From NCBI GenBank assembly GCA_965140355.1, contig OZ223195.1, positions 62,001 through 126,000 of the forward strand: a stretch of 64,000 nucleotides of DNA. Reading direction: 5' to 3'. Of the stretch, positions 27,553-36,413 are shown in pieces. The notes beneath the pieces were generated by a model. It did no database searches. It saw only the letters and a program-made list of their open reading frames with translations, and was not told the origin of the DNA. Made by a program: the position numbers and the translations under genes. The DNA is from Acetobacterium sp965140355 (GTDB lineage Bacteria > Bacillota > Clostridia > Eubacteriales > Eubacteriaceae). Position 1 is the stretch's first letter; each line of letters begins with the position of its first letter.

Positions 27553-28223
27553 CTGTTTTTCATTTTTTCTTGTTTCCACTGATTTTCAAATAAATCATTT
27601 GTTTCAATAATAAGCTGTGCGATTTTTGAGTCTGATATTTTTTTCGAAGAAACATCATCGAGAAGAAAAACAGTATAAACCTTTAAGGCTAAAATGGCAA
27701 GTTGTGGAGGGGTTTGTGGAATGGCACCGTTAGGAAAGCAATGAGCATGGTTTTTTATAAAGTGAGCAGCGTTTTTAACGGCTAGATGTTCTTCTAAATC
27801 AGTTGGTGTTGGGTATTCAAACTGCCATTGGTCGGTTCGTTTTTTGATTAAGGATTTATCACTGCCGCCTGGGTCGATTCCGGCGGCTGTAAAAATCCGA
27901 CAATCATAATTTCGGCAAGTAATGGCCCGGTTTTTATAGATTGAACAATGATTGTTAAGCAGCATGGGACAGTTGCCATTTTCGTCATAACCCATCAGAA
28001 CATTTCCTTTTGGTAATCCAGGTGCTGGAAAGAGTAGTTGCTTATTAATTTTGGCAAGGGTTTTAGTTTCTTGCGGTTGAATATGAATAAAATAGGAGGA
28101 TGTGCAACAGGCGTTACAGTCGCCGCAATTAACGTTGATGCCTTTTTCGGTTATTAACGAGTGGCGAACCTCTTTTAACCAGCTAGAAAATGCACCTGCT
28201 GAGATAATTTGTTTATTTTTCAT
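27549..28223 (-). CDS. Cysteine-cluster protein (YkgJ family)
   Basis: A 224-residue cytosolic protein with two cysteine groups: CGDCNACC (about residues 33-40) and CPMLLNNHC...CRNYDC (about 85-110). This is the YkgJ/UPF0153 pattern, predicted to bind zinc or an Fe-S cluster. The ATG at 28223 (AAGGAA nine bases upstream) is preferred to an in-frame TTG at 28241. It converges with the symporter and overlaps its end by four bases. Function is not known; family members have been linked to metal handling only by prediction. Confidence 0.85.
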   Translation of the reverse strand: MKNKQIISAGAFSSWLKEVRHSLITEKGINVNCGDCNACCTSSYFIHIQPQETKTLAKINKQLLFPAPGLPKGNVLMGYDENGNCPMLLNNHCSIYKNRAITCRNYDCRIFTAAGIDPGGSDKSLIKKRTDQWQFEYPTPTDLEEHLAVKNAAHFIKNHAHCFPNGAIPQTPPQLAILALKVYTVFLLDDVSSKKISDSKIAQLIIETNDLFENQWKQEKMKNS

Positions 28224-28347
28224 GGATAAAGTTCCTTTCAAAATATTATAGGATCAATAAATTAAAAATAGTAACATCAGTCAGTTTTTTAACCTATGGT
28301 GTTACTATGAATTATATAAAATAAATTGAACCAAAGCATTTGTTAGT

Positions 28348-29721
28348 TTAAACTATACCGTCTTCAAGCGAAATCGATATATCTTCGACTTGGCTACTTT
28401 TTAATTTTCGATAAGTAAAGAAATACATTGAAACAGCCAGTATAACGGAAAAAATGTCGGCAATTGGTTGGGCCCAGATAATACCTTGTAGCTGAAATAA
28501 AGAGGAACCAATAACTAAAACAGGAATAAAAACTAGACCTTGGCGACAAACCGTTAAAATTAAAGAGGGGATTACCTTCCCTAGGGATTGATAAACAGTA
28601 GTAACAATAAATTGGAGGCCCAGAATAGGACTAACTAAGATCTGAATAACCAGAATATATGCGCCAATTTCGATCACAGATGGATCATTGATAAAAAGCG
28701 AGACAAGTTGAGCGGAGAAAGCAAGTGTTATCACCATGATAACGAATCCCATGGTAATGCCAATAAGAGCCGCAAACTTAATCGCATCATTCATGCGCTT
28801 ATAATTTTTTTGAGCATAATTGTAACCGACAAAGGGTTGAATTCCCATTGCTAAACCTAATGCCAGCATAACAACAACTGAAAAAACACGTCCGGAAATA
28901 CCTAATGCGGCAATGATATTATCACCATAAGCAGATGCATAACTATTAAGAATCATCATCGAAAAACTCATTAAAATGTTGTTTATGGAGGCGGGGATCC
29001 CGATCGCAAAGGTGTTTTTAGCAATAGCTTTTTCAAATTTAAAATCGCTTAATGCAATTGATAAAACGTCGTTTTTTTTGACAATAATATAGATGAAATA
29101 AATAACTGCACAGGTATTTCCGATAACGGTTGCCCATGCGGCACCGACAACTCCCATGTTAAGTGTAAGAATCATGATAGGGTCAAGGATAATGTTAATA
29201 ATGGTTCCCATCATCATACCAATCATCGATTCATTGGCTGCACCAACAGAACGGACAATTTGAGCAAGGGCATTTTGAAGACAAATAGCGATGGCTCCAT
29301 AAGCAATCACGGTTAAATAACCCATTGCAAATCCCAAGGTATTGGCGCTGGCTCCAGCCAAAAGTAGAATCGGCTCCATAAATAGAAGAAAACCGATCAT
29401 CCCAAGGATTCCAAGAAAAATACAGCCATAAAAACTAAAGGATGATGTATGTTTGATCTCTTCAATTTTGCGCTTTCCTAGTAGACGAGAAATATAAGAA
29501 CCGCCGCCAATTCCAAAAATACTCCCAAATGCCATTAACAAAAAAAAGATTGGCATGGTTAATGTGACTGCCGCAACCTGGTTAGCATCTCCAGTTTGGC
29601 CTACGAAAAATATATCAGCCATGTTATAGACAATTGTAACTAACATACTTAGCATCGTTGGAATAGCTAAGGTTAACACTGCTTTAGGAACTGAATATTT
29701 TTCAAATAATTCGTTTTTCAT
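28348..29721 (-). CDS. MATE-family multidrug efflux transporter
   Basis: A 457-residue protein with twelve predicted membrane helices and two MatE halves (opening around LTLAIPTMLSMLVTIVYNMAD and the later IGIPASINNILMSFSMM). It belongs to the NorM/DinF-like exporters that use Na+ or H+ gradients to remove cationic compounds or drugs. It follows the marR-type gene with an 85-base gap and is almost certainly controlled by it. A ribosome site (GAAAGGAA) precedes the ATG. Confidence 0.94.
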   Translation of the reverse strand: MKNELFEKYSVPKAVLTLAIPTMLSMLVTIVYNMADIFFVGQTGDANQVAAVTLTMPIFFLLMAFGSIFGIGGGSYISRLLGKRKIEEIKHTSSFSFYGCIFLGILGMIGFLLFMEPILLLAGASANTLGFAMGYLTVIAYGAIAICLQNALAQIVRSVGAANESMIGMMMGTIINIILDPIMILTLNMGVVGAAWATVIGNTCAVIYFIYIIVKKNDVLSIALSDFKFEKAIAKNTFAIGIPASINNILMSFSMMILNSYASAYGDNIIAALGISGRVFSVVVMLALGLAMGIQPFVGYNYAQKNYKRMNDAIKFAALIGITMGFVIMVITLAFSAQLVSLFINDPSVIEIGAYILVIQILVSPILGLQFIVTTVYQSLGKVIPSLILTVCRQGLVFIPVLVIGSSLFQLQGIIWAQPIADIFSVILAVSMYFFTYRKLKSSQVEDISISLEDGIV

Positions 29722-29806
29722 TTAATAAATTCCTTTCGAGCTTTATTTGTGAAACTAAGAATAAATCAAACATGTTATAGATAAAAAGGATTTTATCATT
29801 TGTGAA

Positions 29807-30262
29807 TTAGTCATCCATTATATTTTGTAATATCTGATTCAGGACTTCATCTAATATATCGATCTGTTCTTTTGTAATTCCTTGAAGGGTTTCTTTTTCA
29901 AGTTTATCAATTTCAAAAAATATGATTGGTTCGAGTTCATGTCCTTTTTCAGTGAGGACAAGATAATTGACTCGTCGGTCACAACAGTTGGTATGACGTT
30001 TAATGAAATTTTTTTCAACAAGACGGTTAACAATACCAGTAACTGTTGGGCCTTTTAGATGGAAGACATCCTCTAAGTTTTTTTGGTTGACCGCTGTTGC
30101 TTGATTATCTAAAAGATAGACAAGTACATAAAATTGTGAAGCGGTGAGATCCCATTGTTTTAAGATTCGATTGAATCGAATATCCATGATATTATTGAGT
30201 TGTTTGATGAGTCTTCCAAAAATAAAAGAATCACTTTTGATGTTGTTTTCATTACTTAGCAT
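29807..30262 (-). CDS. MarR-family transcriptional regulator
   Basis: A 151-residue winged-helix repressor with the MarR core: QFYVLVYLLDN, GPTVTGIVNRLVEK (recognition helix near 70-85) and the wing DRRVNYLVLTEKG (near 98-110). It is divergent from nothing and directly upstream of the MATE gene, so it probably represses this unit and senses its substrates. There is no Shine-Dalgarno before ATG 30262, and the promoter is so close that the mRNA should be leaderless. A 10-bp palindrome TAGCATGCTA (30257-30266) spans the start codon and could be an operator. Confidence 0.92.
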   Translation of the reverse strand: MLSNENNIKSDSFIFGRLIKQLNNIMDIRFNRILKQWDLTASQFYVLVYLLDNQATAVNQKNLEDVFHLKGPTVTGIVNRLVEKNFIKRHTNCCDRRVNYLVLTEKGHELEPIIFFEIDKLEKETLQGITKEQIDILDEVLNQILQNIMDD

Positions 30263-30269
30263 GCTATGT

Positions 30270-30298
30270 ATTCTACATTGCGTTTAATAGTTTGTCAA
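30270..30298 (-). promoter_or_regulatory. Promoter of marR-MATE, predicted leaderless
   Basis: On the minus strand, TTGACA (30298-30293), 17-base spacer, TAGAAT (30275-30270). Seven bases separate the -10 from the ATG at 30262, so transcription should begin at or next to the start codon. Confidence 0.8.
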
Positions 30299-30462
30299 GG
30301 TTGTTTTTGTAGATTTGATATGATTGTTTCGGATATTATATAAAGATTAGTTAGGTTTTTATCATAATGCGTTATAAATATAACAGTCCAAGATTTTGAA
30401 AACAAAAAAAGTTGAATTCATAAGAATATATTTTAGTAAAAATGATAATACTTTCAATTATC

Positions 30463-30493
30463 TTGACAATATCCCAGCCCAGCATGGTAAAAT
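30463..30493 (+). promoter_or_regulatory. Promoter of the V4R-diguanylate cyclase operon
   Basis: TTGACA (30463-30468) and TAAAAT (30488-30493) are 19 bases apart; the TGG before the -10 gives an extended -10 feel. It lies within the 312-base gap between marR and the V4R gene; the rest of the gap is AT-rich and unremarkable. Confidence 0.5.
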
Positions 30494-30574
30494 GTTTACT
30501 TATTATAAAAGATGTATCTGATTAACAAGGTAAAAGTTGAAATTAAAAAATATCATAAACTAAAGGAGACAAAG

Positions 30575-31099
30575 ATGGAAAGAAAATACGAATTTTCATG
30601 GGATTTATTAGGAGATATCGAGAAAGGGCGTCCCAATATGGGAAATATGACACGGATTGAAGTGTACCGATTGATGCAATTCACTTTTCGTGACATCATT
30701 GAACAATATGTTGGTTGGGAACAAACAAATCGAATATTTTATGACGCTGGAAAGCTGGCTGGAAAAGAGTTTTATGCTCATATGATTGAAAAAAGCAATG
30801 ATCTTAATAGTTTTATAAATCAACTTCAAAAGGTCTTAGAAGAATTGGGAATGGGGATATTACGAGTTGAAGAATCTGATATGGAAAAGGGAGAAATTGT
30901 TTTGACAGTATCAGAAGATTTAGATTGTTCTGGGTTACCAGAGACTGGTTATGAGATATGTACTTATGATGAAGGATTCATCTCTTCATTATTGGAAGGT
31001 TTTTCGGGAATGCCATTTGATGTAAAAGAAATTGATTGTTGGTGTACGGGAGACCGGACATGTAGATTTAGGGCCAAAGTATCAAACGAAGGGATTTGA
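30575..31099 (+). CDS. V4R (4-vinyl reductase) domain sensor protein
   Basis: A 174-residue protein of the V4R small-molecule-binding superfamily. GKLAGKEFY near residue 65 and the C-terminal cysteine pattern CWCTGDRTCRFRA (near 155-167) are characteristic. V4R domains bind small hydrophobic ligands and often sit beside signalling modules. Here the gene is followed seven bases later by a diguanylate cyclase with no sensor of its own outside PAS, so it may be its detached input domain. The ATG at 30575 (AAAGGAG) is preferred over an upstream in-frame ATG at 30512, which has no ribosome site. Confidence 0.8.
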   Translation: MERKYEFSWDLLGDIEKGRPNMGNMTRIEVYRLMQFTFRDIIEQYVGWEQTNRIFYDAGKLAGKEFYAHMIEKSNDLNSFINQLQKVLEELGMGILRVEESDMEKGEIVLTVSEDLDCSGLPETGYEICTYDEGFISSLLEGFSGMPFDVKEIDCWCTGDRTCRFRAKVSNEGI

Positions 31100-31106
31100 C
31101 TATAAA

Positions 31107-32735
31107 ATGCTAAGTGAGGACAACCGGTTATTATTAGAGTATTTCAAAAGTTTGCTTAACGATGTTAAAATCACTCAAGACATCCCATCAAATCTAAATA
31201 ATGATAAAGAATTTTCTAACTTAAAGGATACTTTGAAAACAATACGCAATGTTATAACAGAACTTGGGAGCGGGAATCTTTCATACGATATTAAAGGGTA
31301 CGGTTATGTTATTGGATCTTTGAAAAATTTACAAGCTTCTTTGAGGAGTTTGACATGGAAAACTAAGGCAATTGCAGCAGGTGATTTTTCGCAAAACATC
31401 CATTATTTAGGTGAATTTTCTGAAGCTTTTAATAATATGACAAAAAAAATAGAGTCATCGATTCTAGAAATTAAAGAAACTCAGGAACACTTAGAAATGA
31501 TTTTTAATACGATCCCGGATCCTACTATTATTACCAGTTTTAATGGAGAGTATTTGATAGCATATAATCAAGCTTTTCTTGAAGGTGCAAAATTTACAAA
31601 TGAAGAATTAGAAGGGAGGTCTATTAAGATTACTGATTTATATGTCGATTTGGAAGAACGAAAAATATTTCTTGATAAATTGCAAAAGGATGGGTTTATT
31701 GAAAACTTTGAACTTCACTTGTATAATAAAATTAGAGAAAAAAAAATAGGACTGATTTCATCAAGAATACTCAATATAAAAGGAGTTCCTCATATTTTAA
31801 GTGTTATTCGCGATGTAACTGAGAAAAAAATAATTGAAAAAAAACTGTTGGAGAGTGAAGAACGACATCGTCTCCTTGCTGATAATGCTGAAGATGTGAT
31901 TTGGACAATGGATTTGCAGGGGAATTTCACTTATATCAGTCCTTCCGTTCAAAAGCTTCGAGGATATACGGTTGAGGAAGTTATGGCTCAGTCGCAAGAA
32001 GAAGTGTTATGTCCCGGTTCTCTAATCTATCTTCGTAAAGGATTAGAGCGCGCGATCCAATCGGTGCAAGCTGGACGTCCATTTCAAGTGTTTAGGGGTG
32101 AATTAGAACAGCCGTGTAAAGACGGAACAACGGTCTGGACTGAAACAACAGTTTCTGGCATATACAATGAAGATGAACGATTTATCGGGATGTTAGGAGT
32201 AACGCGGGATATTTCAGATCGAAAAGTAATGGAAGAAGAAATTCTGAGACTATCAATTACTGATAAATTGACGCAAAGCTATAATCGTTTAAAATTAGAT
32301 GAAACATTGGAAGAACAATTTGATTTGTCAAAACAGGCGTCAATACCATTTACAATTCTGATTTTAGATATTGATCATTTTAAACGAGTTAATGACACAT
32401 ATGGGCATCAAGTTGGAGATCGGGTGCTGGTTGAACTGGTATCAATTTTTCATAAAAATGTTCGCGCTAATGATATTGTTGGTCGCTGGGGGGGTGAAGA
32501 ATTCTTAATAGTTCTTCCCCAAACCACCTTGAATGTTGGGGTTGATTTAGCAGAAAAGATTAGATCTTTGGTTGAAGAAAATCACTTTGATAGTGTCGGT
32601 CAGGTGACTATCAGTATCGGGGTTTCAACATATGAAAAAGATTTATCTCCTGATAGTATTGTTTCAAGGGCGGATACTGCGCTTTATAAGGCCAAAGAAA
32701 GCGGACGTAACCGCGTTGAATTTTATATAAATTAG
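31107..32735 (+). CDS. Diguanylate cyclase with HAMP-like, two PAS and GGDEF domains
   Basis: A 542-residue cytosolic enzyme with no membrane helix. A HAMP-like linker is at about residues 50-115, PAS near 125-250 and a second PAS/PAC near 255-375. The GGDEF domain (about 385-542) has the active variant GGEEF, and RAND five residues before it forms the product-inhibition I-site (RxxD). It makes c-di-GMP from GTP. The gene starts seven bases after the V4R stop; the ribosome site (GAAGGGA) lies inside the upstream gene at a long spacing, so coupling to V4R is likely. An upstream in-frame ATG at 31032 would overlap V4R by 68 bases and is less likely. Confidence 0.9.
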   Translation: MLSEDNRLLLEYFKSLLNDVKITQDIPSNLNNDKEFSNLKDTLKTIRNVITELGSGNLSYDIKGYGYVIGSLKNLQASLRSLTWKTKAIAAGDFSQNIHYLGEFSEAFNNMTKKIESSILEIKETQEHLEMIFNTIPDPTIITSFNGEYLIAYNQAFLEGAKFTNEELEGRSIKITDLYVDLEERKIFLDKLQKDGFIENFELHLYNKIREKKIGLISSRILNIKGVPHILSVIRDVTEKKIIEKKLLESEERHRLLADNAEDVIWTMDLQGNFTYISPSVQKLRGYTVEEVMAQSQEEVLCPGSLIYLRKGLERAIQSVQAGRPFQVFRGELEQPCKDGTTVWTETTVSGIYNEDERFIGMLGVTRDISDRKVMEEEILRLSITDKLTQSYNRLKLDETLEEQFDLSKQASIPFTILILDIDHFKRVNDTYGHQVGDRVLVELVSIFHKNVRANDIVGRWGGEEFLIVLPQTTLNVGVDLAEKIRSLVEENHFDSVGQVTISIGVSTYEKDLSPDSIVSRADTALYKAKESGRNRVEFYIN

Positions 32736-32794
32736 ATCATCAGCTAATTTTTTAGTTGCGATTAAAAGACAGTATAAAAAGACAAGGAGTTTTT

Positions 32795-33586
32795 ATGAAA
32801 AAAAAATTAAAGGTATTAATTGTGGCGGCTGTTTGTACAGTGTTTCTTTTAGGATGTTCTAATTTTACTAAAAATGATGTGACTGCATCAAAAGAGGAAA
32901 CACTTTTTCAAGTTTCTACTATTAATTCGCTATTAGCAGGTAATTATGATGGTTTTATGACCTTTAGCGAATTAAAAAGACATGGAAATGTAGGTATTGG
33001 AACTTTTAATGCCTTAGATGGGGAATTGATTATGATCGATAATAAGGTATATAAGATTAAATCCAGTGGAGCAGTTGTCGAAGTGCCAGACTCAGATAAA
33101 ACGCCATTTGCGGCGGTAACTTATTTTGATCAAGATGTAACAAAATCGTTAAGTAATGTTACTAGTTTAGATATGTTGGAACAGGAGTTGGATCAGCTTA
33201 TCGAAGATAAAAATTTATTTTACATATTTAGAATTGATGGAACTTTTAAAACCATCAAGGCTCGTTCAGTGCCGCATCAGGAAAAACCTTATCCGCTTCT
33301 TTCAGAAGCGGTGAAAAATCAAACAGTTTTTAATTATGACAATATCTCAGGAACTTTAATTGGATTGTGGTGTCCTGAATACATTGGTGGAGTAAATGTA
33401 CCAACGTATCATTTTCATTTTATTTCGGATGACCGAAGCAAAGGGGGACATCTGCTGGATGTGAGTTTCGACAAGGCTGAAGCTTTTATGGATGCAACAG
33501 ACGGTTTTAATATGATAATATCTCCGACTAGTTCGGATGGGGTAGTAAATGATCTCAACGGTGAAATTGACGCAGTTGAAAAATAA
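32795..33586 (+). CDS. budA: Acetolactate decarboxylase with lipoprotein signal
   Basis: A 263-residue acetolactate decarboxylase converting 2-acetolactate to acetoin and CO2. The zinc ligands of the family are visible: HFH followed by the third His eleven residues later (positions about 197, 199 and 210), in YHFHFISDDRSKGGH. NVGIGTFNALDGELI is the family N-terminal motif. The N-terminus has a signal peptide with lipobox LLGC, so the enzyme is probably exported and lipid-anchored, unlike most cytosolic homologues. ATG at 32795 follows AAGGAG. It is 59 bases after the cyclase gene and may be in its operon. Confidence 0.92.
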   Translation: MKKKLKVLIVAAVCTVFLLGCSNFTKNDVTASKEETLFQVSTINSLLAGNYDGFMTFSELKRHGNVGIGTFNALDGELIMIDNKVYKIKSSGAVVEVPDSDKTPFAAVTYFDQDVTKSLSNVTSLDMLEQELDQLIEDKNLFYIFRIDGTFKTIKARSVPHQEKPYPLLSEAVKNQTVFNYDNISGTLIGLWCPEYIGGVNVPTYHFHFISDDRSKGGHLLDVSFDKAEAFMDATDGFNMIISPTSSDGVVNDLNGEIDAVEK

Positions 33587-33606
33587 GCTTAAGCAGGAAA
33601 TGGGCA

Positions 33607-33631
33607 GCCTGGTATTTAAATAATACCGGGC
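33607..33631. terminator. Hairpin between convergent budA and PNPOx genes
   Basis: GCCTGGTATT (33607-33616) pairs with AATACCGGGC (33622-33631) around a 5-base loop, with one G-U pair. There is no clean T-run, so termination strength is uncertain. Confidence 0.5.
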
Positions 33632-33690
33632 TTAAATACGCATCTAGATTTATTTAGCTTAATATAAGATTGTGATATGGCGGCGGTTTT

Positions 33691-34158
33691 TTAGTGCCGT
33701 TTTCCAGTATAGTGATTTAATTCAATAGCGATGATTAAGGTTTTATCTAAAACGCGAAGATCATATGAAAAATCATCTCTCCCAGTTTGATGTTTCATAA
33801 TAGCGTTTAAAGCATCTATTTTTGCTTCTGCATTTTCAAGAATAACAGCTTGTCCTTCACCAATAAAACTCTCAAAATAACAGCTGTAGTCGCAGCCATT
33901 TTCACCGGTGATGAGTTCGTTCATCCGATCCATTTCGATACAAACGGTGTTGTTTTTTGTTAAAATTTCAATCTTTCGGCCTTCTTTAGCACTATGTAGA
34001 TAAATTGTAATGACAGAATCAACAATTTTATAACCGAAATTTAATGGAACAACATAAGGTTTTCCATCGTCAATCATTCCCATCCGGCATGTTTTACAGC
34101 CTTCGATAATGTTGATCAGTTCAGATTTGTTTTTTACTTCTCTGTTTGCTCGTCTCAT
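33691..34158 (-). CDS. Pyridoxamine 5'-phosphate oxidase-like flavin protein (NimA-like)
   Basis: A 155-residue split-barrel flavin-binding protein. GMIDDGKPYVVPLNFGY (about residues 27-43) and the IYLHSAKEGRKIEIL segment are typical of the NimA/PNPOx-like group, which binds FMN or heme and may reduce nitro compounds or bind F420. No true PNP oxidase catalytic set is visible, so vitamin B6 synthesis is unlikely. ATG at 34158 has AGGTT upstream. Single gene. Confidence 0.82.
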   Translation of the reverse strand: MRRANREVKNKSELINIIEGCKTCRMGMIDDGKPYVVPLNFGYKIVDSVITIYLHSAKEGRKIEILTKNNTVCIEMDRMNELITGENGCDYSCYFESFIGEGQAVILENAEAKIDALNAIMKHQTGRDDFSYDLRVLDKTLIIAIELNHYTGKRH

Positions 34159-34253
34159 GACAAACCTCCAATTCAGATTAGATGATTTAAGTTAAAAAAA
34201 TAAAGTCCAGTTTTATTATAAAATTGCTTGCGGATTGAGGGGCAAATGTTTAA

Positions 34254-34436
34254 CTAATCTTCATCATCAAAACTGTTGAGACAATAATCTTCGAGTGCGT
34301 CTAAAAGAAAAGTAAGATCTCCGGTCATGTTTTCAGCAGTTGTTACAACAATTTCTTTTTCTTCTTCGGTTAGATCTACGAATTCTTCTTCAAGATCACA
34401 CAAGCGCTTTACGATAAATAATAATTCTGTTTTCAT
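34254..34436 (-). CDS. Small acidic protein of unknown function
   Basis: A 60-residue, strongly acidic protein (EEEFVDLTEEEKEIV and the tail FDDED), predicted helical with no membrane segment. The ATG at 34436 has AGGAGA at a proper distance; an in-frame ATG at 34451 does not. I do not recognise the family. It lies between two flavin-protein genes. Confidence 0.65.
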   Translation of the reverse strand: MKTELLFIVKRLCDLEEEFVDLTEEEKEIVVTTAENMTGDLTFLLDALEDYCLNSFDDED

Positions 34437-34607
34437 AGTTCTCCTGTTCAATGTTATGTTATCATAGTAATACTATCCTATTTGAGTTGAAGATTGCAAG
34501 AAAAAAGTGTTTCTGATAATATTTTCTTTAGATGTTTTATTACCGTGTTATATATGAAGAATAAAGATGTTATAATATTTATCAAAATAAACGAAAAGGA
34601 AAAATTA

Positions 34608-35192
34608 ATGAGTAAAATAAAATGGCCAGGAAGCGTTTTACTTGCTCCAGTGCCGCCAGTTTTGGTTACATGCGGGCATAATGATAAAGCTAATGTATTA
34701 ACAGTTGGTTGGACGGGAGTATTAAATAGCAGGCCGCCAATGACCTATATTTCGCTTAAGCCGAGTCGATTGTCATATGAAATTATTTCGGAAACAAAGG
34801 AATTCACAATTAATTTAACAACCGTGGCGATGGTTAAGGCCGTTGATTTTTGCGGAGTGAAATCCGGCAGAGATGTGAATAAGTTTAAAAAAATGAATTT
34901 AGAATGCACGGATGGCGAATCTATTAGCTGTCCAATGTTGACAGCAAGTCCGTTAAGTTTAGAGTGCCAAGTTAAAAATATTATACCGTTAGGGACACAT
35001 GTCCTTTTTATGGCAGAAATTCTGACGGTTAACGTTGAGGCAAAACTGCTTGATGATAATGGAAAACTTCATCTGGATCAAGCTGAGCTTCTCGCCTATG
35101 TTCACGGCGAATATTTTGGTTTAGGCGAAAAATGCGGTACTTTTGGTTATTCGGTAAGGAAGAAGAAAAAAGATAACAGACGAGTAAGGTAG
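34608..35192 (+). CDS. Flavin reductase-like FMN-binding protein
   Basis: A 194-residue member of the flavin reductase-like domain family. The N-terminal PVPPVLVTCGHNDKANVLTVGW (about 15-37) and PPMTYISLKPSRLSYEII are the FMN-binding strand pairs. Related clostridial proteins (flavoredoxins) transfer electrons. The ATG at 34608 follows AAAAGGAAAA; the longer frame from 34494 has no ribosome site. The C-terminus is strongly basic. The electron donor is not evident. Confidence 0.85.
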   Translation: MSKIKWPGSVLLAPVPPVLVTCGHNDKANVLTVGWTGVLNSRPPMTYISLKPSRLSYEIISETKEFTINLTTVAMVKAVDFCGVKSGRDVNKFKKMNLECTDGESISCPMLTASPLSLECQVKNIIPLGTHVLFMAEILTVNVEAKLLDDNGKLHLDQAELLAYVHGEYFGLGEKCGTFGYSVRKKKKDNRRVR

Positions 35193-35248
35193 CGTTAAAA
35201 AATCAAATCCGGTTTATATGAAAATTTAAAGCGGCGCATAGCGAAAAT

Positions 35249-35283
35249 AAAACTACGGGAGATTGTAATGATCCCGTAGTTTT
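35249..35283. terminator. Bidirectional intrinsic terminator
   Basis: AAAACTACGGGA (35249-35260) pairs with TCCCGTAGTTTT (35272-35283) around an 11-base loop, between the convergent flavin reductase and ilvE genes. Confidence 0.9.
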
Positions 35284-35309
35284 ATAATTTTGAGTAAAGA
35301 TCGAATTCT

Positions 35310-36332
35310 CTAAATTTTGTAAATCCAACCAGCTGGCCCGGTGAGATCGCCGAGTTGAATGGCAGTTAGGGTTTCATAAAGTTTTTTTGTTACTGGTCCA
35401 ACTTCCGTTTCACTATAAAAAACATGTAATTGATGGTGATGAAAAATGCCACCAATTGGGGTAATCACTGCAGCTGTGCCGCAAGCCCCGGCTTCCGCAA
35501 ATAAATCCAGTTCATCGATATAAACATCTTCCTCCGAGACCTCCATTTTTAGAAAATGCTCAGCTAAATGTAATAATGAATATTTTGTTATACTGGGGAG
35601 AATTGAATTTGAATTCGGAGTAATAAAGCGATTATCTTTAGTGATTCCAAAAAAATTAGCTGCTCCAACTTCTTCTATTTTTGTATGGGTAGTCGGGTCT
35701 AAATAAATACAGTCCGCAAATCCTTTTTTTACGGCAATCTCATGAGCAATCATTGAGGCGGCATAATTCCCACCGACTTTTTGCTGACCCGTTCCATTAC
35801 TGGCAGCCCGATCATAATCAGATACCATAAAATTGACAGGCGTCATACCGCCTTTAAAATAAGCCCCTACCGGCATGCAGAAAACGGTAAAGAGATACTC
35901 ACTCGCCGGTTTAACGGCAATACTATTTCCGATCCCAATCATCATCGGACGAAGATAAAGTGAACCACCGGTTCCATAAGGTGGTATATAAGCGAGATTA
36001 GCTTTAACAACATCAATGCAAGCATTGATGAAAGTTTCTTCAGGAATTATTGGCATCAGGAGTCTTTGGCACGAGTCTTGCATTCGTTTGGCATTTTGAT
36101 CAATTCGAAAAAATTGAATGTCGCCATTTTTCGTTTGATAAGCCTTTAAACCTTCAAAGCATTGCTGGCCATAGTGGAGACATGGTGATGCCTCTCCGAG
36201 TTTTAATACGTTGTCTTTTGTTAAAAGACCCTCATCCCAACTCCCGTTATTCCAGTATGACAAATATCGATAGTCAGTTTTTATATAGTCAAAACCGAGT
36301 TCTTCCCAATTTAATTCTGTTTTTTTATCCAT
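35310..36332 (-). CDS. ilvE: Branched-chain amino acid aminotransferase
   Basis: IlvE (340 residues) is a fold-type IV PLP enzyme interconverting leucine, isoleucine and valine with their 2-oxo acids. GQQKVGGNYAAS carries the Schiff-base lysine. The N-terminal CLHYGQQCFEGLKAY and the C-terminal GTAAVITPIG (PLP phosphate region) are as in the eukaryote-like IlvE subclass. Alone in this strand, 81 bases downstream of the DUF445 gene; a shared transcript is possible. Confidence 0.94.
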   Translation of the reverse strand: MDKKTELNWEELGFDYIKTDYRYLSYWNNGSWDEGLLTKDNVLKLGEASPCLHYGQQCFEGLKAYQTKNGDIQFFRIDQNAKRMQDSCQRLLMPIIPEETFINACIDVVKANLAYIPPYGTGGSLYLRPMMIGIGNSIAVKPASEYLFTVFCMPVGAYFKGGMTPVNFMVSDYDRAASNGTGQQKVGGNYAASMIAHEIAVKKGFADCIYLDPTTHTKIEEVGAANFFGITKDNRFITPNSNSILPSITKYSLLHLAEHFLKMEVSEEDVYIDELDLFAEAGACGTAAVITPIGGIFHHHQLHVFYSETEVGPVTKKLYETLTAIQLGDLTGPAGWIYKI

Positions 36333-36413
36333 TTTAAGCTCCTTGTCATTTAATAAAATAGTTATCGCTAAAACCGCTCACGAACTGATAAGCTTGATAG
36401 GTTTGGGTAGGAT

